This document shows, one piece after another, positions 11,146 to 15,294 of a DNA stretch of 15,294 nucleotides. The stretch is from positions 1 to 15,294 of the forward strand of contig DASTPP010000331.1 in assembly GCA_035762175.1 (NCBI GenBank), read 5' to 3'. The notes beneath the pieces were generated by a model that was not told the origin of the DNA, ran no database searches, and saw nothing but the letters and a program-made list of their open reading frames with translations. Within the stretch, counting starts at the first letter, position 1. Every line of letters begins with the position of its first letter. Both the position numbers and the translations under genes were made by a program. The stretch is from DASTPP01 sp035762175 (lineage in GTDB: Bacteria; Myxococcota_A; Polyangia; Polyangiales; Polyangiaceae).

Positions 11146-14100
11146 ATGCGTGTGTCCGAGTTCTCTCGCGACGAGTTGTTCGAGCGCTGGGCCGAACGAT
11201 GCTTCGGGGCCAAAGAGCACCTGACGTCGCCCTTCTCGTACGAGCCCCAGGCGGCCCACTCGTGCCCCGACTGCGGGCTCTTGTTCGTCGGCACGAGCGC
11301 CGGGGACGTCTTCCTCGTCGACGGCACCGCCGCGGTCGAGCCTTCGCCGACCGGCCGCCACCTGAACCCTATCGGCGGGCGCTTCGAAGACGGGGTCTCC
11401 TCGATCGAAGGCTGCTGGCGCTGCGCCGACCACCTGCTCATCGCCAGCGGGAAACGCTGCATCGCCGTGCCACCCGGCGACGGCACAAGGCGCCCTCTGG
11501 CCGAGGCGGACGGGCGGGTCACCTTGCTCCGCATGTTTCCGCTCCCCTGCGGGGGGCAGCTCCTGTTCGTCGCCGACGAACGTCGCTTCGCCCGGGTGTA
11601 CCTGCTGTTCGGCGCGGGCGAGCGGCTCGTCGCCACGCGGCGCTTGCGATGGTCCCCGCGCTGGGCGGACACCGAGGCCAGGTTCAGCACCTCGAGGGCC
11701 GGCACGCTGGCGCGTTGGCTCGTGGTCGCCGCCGACGGCCGGATGGCCCGCCTGCGCCTCGACGTCGAGCGCGGCGTCCTCGACGCGGAAGAGCTGCCCC
11801 CGCTCGTGGAGATGCCCCGGTGCGTCGGCTTCGCCGAGGGCCGGGCCGGCGACCGCGTCGTGCTCGCGGCCGACGAAGACGCCCTCCACGAGATCACGCC
11901 CGGCATGACGCACGTCGGCCAATACGCGACGCTCATCGAGCTGCCGCGGATTCAGTTCGTCGGCCTGCGCTACCTCTTCGGCGTGCCGATGCTCACCGTC
12001 TGCGCCGCCGGGGGCTGGACGGGGGCCTGCCAATGGCCCACGGCCCGCAGCACCCACCGGCCGACGTGGTTCCTCGGCCCGGCGCTCGACTCGGACACCC
12101 ACGGCGTCTGGGTGTCGCCGCACGGCCGGGACGCCACCGACGCGGTCTGGACGGCGCTGCTGAGCGACAACCGCGTCTTGCGCATCATGCTTTGCAACCC
12201 GTTCGAGGTCCGCGAGGCGTTGTGCCGGCTGACCGCCTGGGAAGGCAAGACCGGCGCCGAGCGCTACGCGCAGTTCAGCGTCGCGCCGTGGACGCTCGAC
12301 GGCGCCAAGGCCACGCAGTACGTGAGGGACGACGGCGACGCGCTGTGCCTGGAGGGGGCGCTCACCTGGCTGGAAGAGGCGTCGATCGACCGACTCGACG
12401 CCGAAGGGTACATTCGCCTCAGCGTCGAGATTCTGATCGCGGCCGGCCGGCTGGGCCGCGAGACCGCGGTCCGGCACGCGCGCAAGCTCCAAAAGATTCT
12501 GGTGCATCAGCTCCGGGGGCCCCGCGCCGCTCAGATCGACACCCTCCAACCCTGGCTCGACTTCCTCGACCGGTACTTCGCGAACGTGCCCTTTTCGCTC
12601 GAGCGAAAGCTCAGGCTCGAAAGCTTCCTCGAGGGCGAACCGCCGAAGAGCCTCAACGCGCTCCTCCACGCGGCGCGGCTGCGGCGCCAGGGCTTCGATC
12701 TGCTGCAGGAGACGCCCCAGTTCGACGTCTGGGCGCTGGCCACGACGCGCGACCGCGGGGGCCGCACGTGGCTCGCGGCCGCGTGCGGCGACGGCAGCAT
12801 CTGGAAGGCCCGGGTGTCGACCTCGGGGGAGCTCGAGGGCCGCACGTCGGTGCTCGGCGCCGGCGACCCCGGTCGCTTCGGGGCGTACTCTCGCGTGCTG
12901 GCCTTTACGCCGGGCACCGACGGCAAGGGGCTCTTGGCGGCGCCGAGGCACTTCTTGAAAGACGTCGACGGCCTGACGAAGCCGCGGTGGCCTCCGAAAG
13001 ACCCGTGCGACGGCTACGGCTATTTCGACAAGACGCAAATCTATTCGATGCTCGCCCTCGGCGACGGCTTCCTGGTCGGCACGCGGAGCGTGGCCCGGCC
13101 CCTCGCGCTCTGGGCCCCCTTCTCGACGGACGGCGGGCTGACGTACATCGACTCGCCCTTCGGGCTGCAGCGCCGTGAGCACGGCCCGACCGCGGGCGCG
13201 GTCTGCCGCATCTGGGCGCTCACCGAGCTGTGCCCCGGCTGGCTCGCCGTCGGGGCGCAGGACGGGTACCTGCGCGTGTTCCCCTGGTCCCGGGGGGACC
13301 TGGACGTCGCCCCCGCCCGGGCGCGATCGTTCTTCCTCGGCAGCTCGGTGCGCATCCTGCATCGCTTCACGGTCGGCCCGCGCACGCTGCTCGCCGCCGG
13401 CACGGAGGGGGGGCACCTCTTCGTCTTCGAGCTCGACCCGGCCCGGCCGACCGAATTCGCCATCAAGTTCCGGGAGGCCTTTCGCAGCAGCGTGGTCGGC
13501 ATCTTTACCGACGCCGACGGCGGCGACGCCACGCGGCTCTTCGTGCTCGACCACGGGGGGCGGCTCTCGAGCTTCGACCTGGCGCCGGGGCGATCGTTCC
13601 TCGGCCGGCGCAACCGCCACCATGACGTGTGGCACACCGCCTCGATCGCGACATGGCTCGGCAAGGACGACGAGGGGCGGGCGCTCATCGCGGTCGGCGG
13701 CTGGGACCGCGCGGCCCGCCGCGGCGTGCTGAGGCTGATCCGCATCTTGGATTACGACCGCAGCTTCCTGCGCACCCCGACGCGCGCGCGCGTCATCGAG
13801 GAGGCGATCCAAGCCTCTTCGCGGTTCAACCCCGAGCGGGCCGAGGCCCTGCTCGCCAGCATCCCGGTCGGCGACGCATCTCTGCGGGCGACGCTGGCGG
13901 AGTACGCGGCGCGCGAGTGCCAGTTCAGCGGGGTCAGCCGCATCGCCGATGCCCTGCGGGCGAACCCCGACGACGACGAGGAGGTCAAGACGCTCTTGGA
14001 CGCCGAGCGGGCCGCGCTCGACGCTTGCCCGCCCGCCGAGGCGCCCCTGCGCTTGAACCAGTTCGTCAACCAACTCATTAGCGAGACCGGCAAGCTAAAG

Positions 14101-15159
14101 CTCGGCCTGTCGACGAGCCGCCGGCTCCGCGCGACTACCCTGCGCAGGCTCATCAGCGCCAACGCCCTGCGCTTCTGGCGGCGCGCGGAGCTCGACCCCA
14201 ACTTGCTGCCCCGCTTCGTCCACCGGCACCTGCAAGACCCCGAGCCTGACGTCCGCCAAGAGGTCATGCGCAGCCTCGCCGAAGCCATGTACGGGCTCGT
14301 TCGCGTGGCCAACGCCGACCCCTCGGCCAACCTCCCGCAAGAGGCCTTCCCCGGCAAGCGAGGGTGGGGGTGGGTCGTCGAAGTCATCGCCCCGCACTTG
14401 CACCCCCACCAGGCCTACGGCAGCGCCTACGACTGCGAGCTCGACCCGCTAGCTTGGGGCGCGACGTCCGTGCTCGTGAACCTGTTTCGCCTCTTTCCGA
14501 ACGCGACGCTCGCCATTCTCGATGACGTGTGCCGCCATCGCGTGCCGGGCCCGATCATCTCGCTCATCGGCCGCCGCCTGCAGAACCGCAAAGATGCAGC
14601 CATCGTCGCCAAGATGAATTATTACCTCCCCTGGGAGTCGGTCGAACCCTCGCGGCACGATCTGCTCGCGCGCTGCCGCGGGGGCGCCCGCGAGTCGCTC
14701 CCCGTGGTCAAGGGCTCGCCGGACGACGTCTACCTCACCGAGTCCTCGCTGACGCACCGGATCTTCCGCGGCATGCTCCAGGTGAACAAAGAAGACGAGC
14801 TGCGAAACCTGCACGATACGATGGGGGCGCACTGCCGCAAGCTGCTCGAGCGGGGTGCGAAAGATGAGGTCAGCGTGTGGCTGCGGCGCGCGGTCACCCG
14901 GCTGATCGTGAGCGCCGAGGGGGCCGATCGAGAGCGCGTCGTCAGCTCGCAAGACGACGAGCTTTGGTCTTCGGCGGCGAGGCTGCCCAGCCCCGAGCGA
15001 GAGCTGGCGGTCGGCTCGCTGACGCACTGGCGGCGGCTCTCGGTGCCGGACCTGCCCGGCCAAGGGGTGCAGCTCGGGAAGTACAAGCTCGGGGCGTCCT
15101 TTCAGCGCTCGCCCACGGTCTTCGAAGTCGACGGCCGAAAAGATTGTCTGATCGCCTGA
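11146..15159 (+). CDS. Giant two-propeller/HEAT-like protein with a truncated kinase-like C-terminus; function unknown
   Basis: A 1337-aa protein whose ATG follows AAGGA (11135-11139) by six bases. It has no signal peptide or membrane segment, so it is probably cytoplasmic. I do not recognise a named family. By eye there are four parts. About 25-350 is beta-rich with propeller-like blades (LLFVGTSAGDVFLVDG) and a C40-x2-C43 pair. About 395-515 is helical. About 520-870 is a second propeller with WD-like blades (WLAAACGDGSIWKARVS, WLAVGAQDGYLRVFPW, LLAAGTEGGHLFVFELD). About 875-1290 is helical, with one HEAT-like repeat near 1018-1050 (LQDPEPDVRQEVMRSLAEAM). The last 35 residues (1303-1337) read LPGQGVQLGKYKLGASFQ then SPTVFEVDGRKDCLIA. 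This resembles the first strands of a protein kinase domain, ending just before the Lys of the A-x-K motif. It may be a scaffold or sensor once fused to a kinase. The CDS call is firm; the domain picture is moderate. Confidence 0.85.
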   Translation: MRVSEFSRDELFERWAERCFGAKEHLTSPFSYEPQAAHSCPDCGLLFVGTSAGDVFLVDGTAAVEPSPTGRHLNPIGGRFEDGVSSIEGCWRCADHLLIASGKRCIAVPPGDGTRRPLAEADGRVTLLRMFPLPCGGQLLFVADERRFARVYLLFGAGERLVATRRLRWSPRWADTEARFSTSRAGTLARWLVVAADGRMARLRLDVERGVLDAEELPPLVEMPRCVGFAEGRAGDRVVLAADEDALHEITPGMTHVGQYATLIELPRIQFVGLRYLFGVPMLTVCAAGGWTGACQWPTARSTHRPTWFLGPALDSDTHGVWVSPHGRDATDAVWTALLSDNRVLRIMLCNPFEVREALCRLTAWEGKTGAERYAQFSVAPWTLDGAKATQYVRDDGDALCLEGALTWLEEASIDRLDAEGYIRLSVEILIAAGRLGRETAVRHARKLQKILVHQLRGPRAAQIDTLQPWLDFLDRYFANVPFSLERKLRLESFLEGEPPKSLNALLHAARLRRQGFDLLQETPQFDVWALATTRDRGGRTWLAAACGDGSIWKARVSTSGELEGRTSVLGAGDPGRFGAYSRVLAFTPGTDGKGLLAAPRHFLKDVDGLTKPRWPPKDPCDGYGYFDKTQIYSMLALGDGFLVGTRSVARPLALWAPFSTDGGLTYIDSPFGLQRREHGPTAGAVCRIWALTELCPGWLAVGAQDGYLRVFPWSRGDLDVAPARARSFFLGSSVRILHRFTVGPRTLLAAGTEGGHLFVFELDPARPTEFAIKFREAFRSSVVGIFTDADGGDATRLFVLDHGGRLSSFDLAPGRSFLGRRNRHHDVWHTASIATWLGKDDEGRALIAVGGWDRAARRGVLRLIRILDYDRSFLRTPTRARVIEEAIQASSRFNPERAEALLASIPVGDASLRATLAEYAARECQFSGVSRIADALRANPDDDEEVKTLLDAERAALDACPPAEAPLRLNQFVNQLISETGKLKLGLSTSRRLRATTLRRLISANALRFWRRAELDPNLLPRFVHRHLQDPEPDVRQEVMRSLAEAMYGLVRVANADPSANLPQEAFPGKRGWGWVVEVIAPHLHPHQAYGSAYDCELDPLAWGATSVLVNLFRLFPNATLAILDDVCRHRVPGPIISLIGRRLQNRKDAAIVAKMNYYLPWESVEPSRHDLLARCRGGARESLPVVKGSPDDVYLTESSLTHRIFRGMLQVNKEDELRNLHDTMGAHCRKLLERGAKDEVSVWLRRAVTRLIVSAEGADRERVVSSQDDELWSSAARLPSPERELAVGSLTHWRRLSVPDLPGQGVQLGKYKLGASFQRSPTVFEVDGRKDCLIA

Positions 15160-15294
15160 TGGGCGACGATTACTTCTGCAGGCCGACGACAACTATTTCT
15201 GCAGGTCGGCCGCCGTCCTGACGGCGCGTGCGAGGCTGCGGCTCGGCGCCCCGGGCCGGGCCCGGGGCTCGCGGAGCCCCGATGGTCACGGACG
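15160..15294. other. Right-end non-coding sequence with a short repeat and GC hairpin
   Basis: No gene is supported here. An imperfect direct repeat occupies 15165-15207: GACGA at 15165 and 15185, TTCTGCAGG at 15174 and 15197. A perfect 8-bp hairpin, CGGGGCTC-GCG-GAGCCCCG, lies at 15263-15281 with no T-tract. None of the three forward frames after the stop at 15157-15159 continues a kinase domain. Confidence 0.5.

Noticed and set aside
10993..14073. A 1026-codon open frame on the minus strand opposite the giant propeller gene
   Set aside because: Low-complexity Arg/Ala/Pro/Val product, no ribosome binding site or motif. The plus-strand frame has sensible blade and helix patterns and a good ribosome binding site.
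15159..15221. 20-codon frame whose ATG overlaps the stop of the giant gene (TGATG)
   Set aside because: Too short, no recognisable sequence, and its apparent pattern comes from the short direct repeat.

Overview
The window is very GC-rich DNA with strong third-position G/C bias. It carries eukaryotic-type Ser/Thr kinases, a very large kinase/ATPase/histidine-kinase fusion, a lipoprotein with a Gly-rich tether, and a giant beta-propeller protein. That mix is typical of Myxococcota, probably a Polyangia (Sorangium/Polyangium-like) chromosome. The assignment rests on style and gene content, not on a marker gene. I see no rRNA, tRNA, CRISPR array, transposase or replication origin.

Layout, left to right. 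(1) 1-373, minus: the N-terminal end of a Ser/Thr protein kinase, running off the left edge. (2) 374-1109: a non-coding gap between divergent genes, part of it about 92% GC, with an imperfect 44-nt tandem duplication. (3) 1110-2567, plus: an exported PAP2 / vanadium-haloperoxidase-fold enzyme. (4) 2700-7907, plus: a 1735-aa fusion of kinase-like domain, AAA-type ATPase, TPR-like helical region, GAF domain and histidine kinase. (5) 7946-9145, plus, 38 nt behind it: a REC-PAS-STAS protein. (6) 9173-10363, minus, convergent: a lipoprotein of the SMP-30/gluconolactonase (LRE) propeller family. (7) 10364-11145: a second non-coding gap between divergent genes, with one terminator-like hairpin and some small dyads. 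(8) 11146-15159, plus: a 1337-aa protein of unknown function with two propeller-like halves and helical/HEAT-like regions. Its last residues look like the start of a protein kinase domain that stops just before the ATP-binding Lys. (9) 15160-15294: no gene; a short imperfect repeat and a GC hairpin.

Genes 4 and 5 look like one signalling unit. The histidine kinase (His1527) is the obvious phosphodonor for Asp57 of the receiver. The receiver is joined through a PAS domain to an RsbR-like STAS domain, so the output is probably protein-protein partner switching, not DNA binding. The kinase-like domain at the front of gene 4 lacks catalytic residues and may only bind ligand or partner. The most unusual items are gene 8, with its cut-off kinase tail, and the link from histidine kinase to REC-PAS-STAS.
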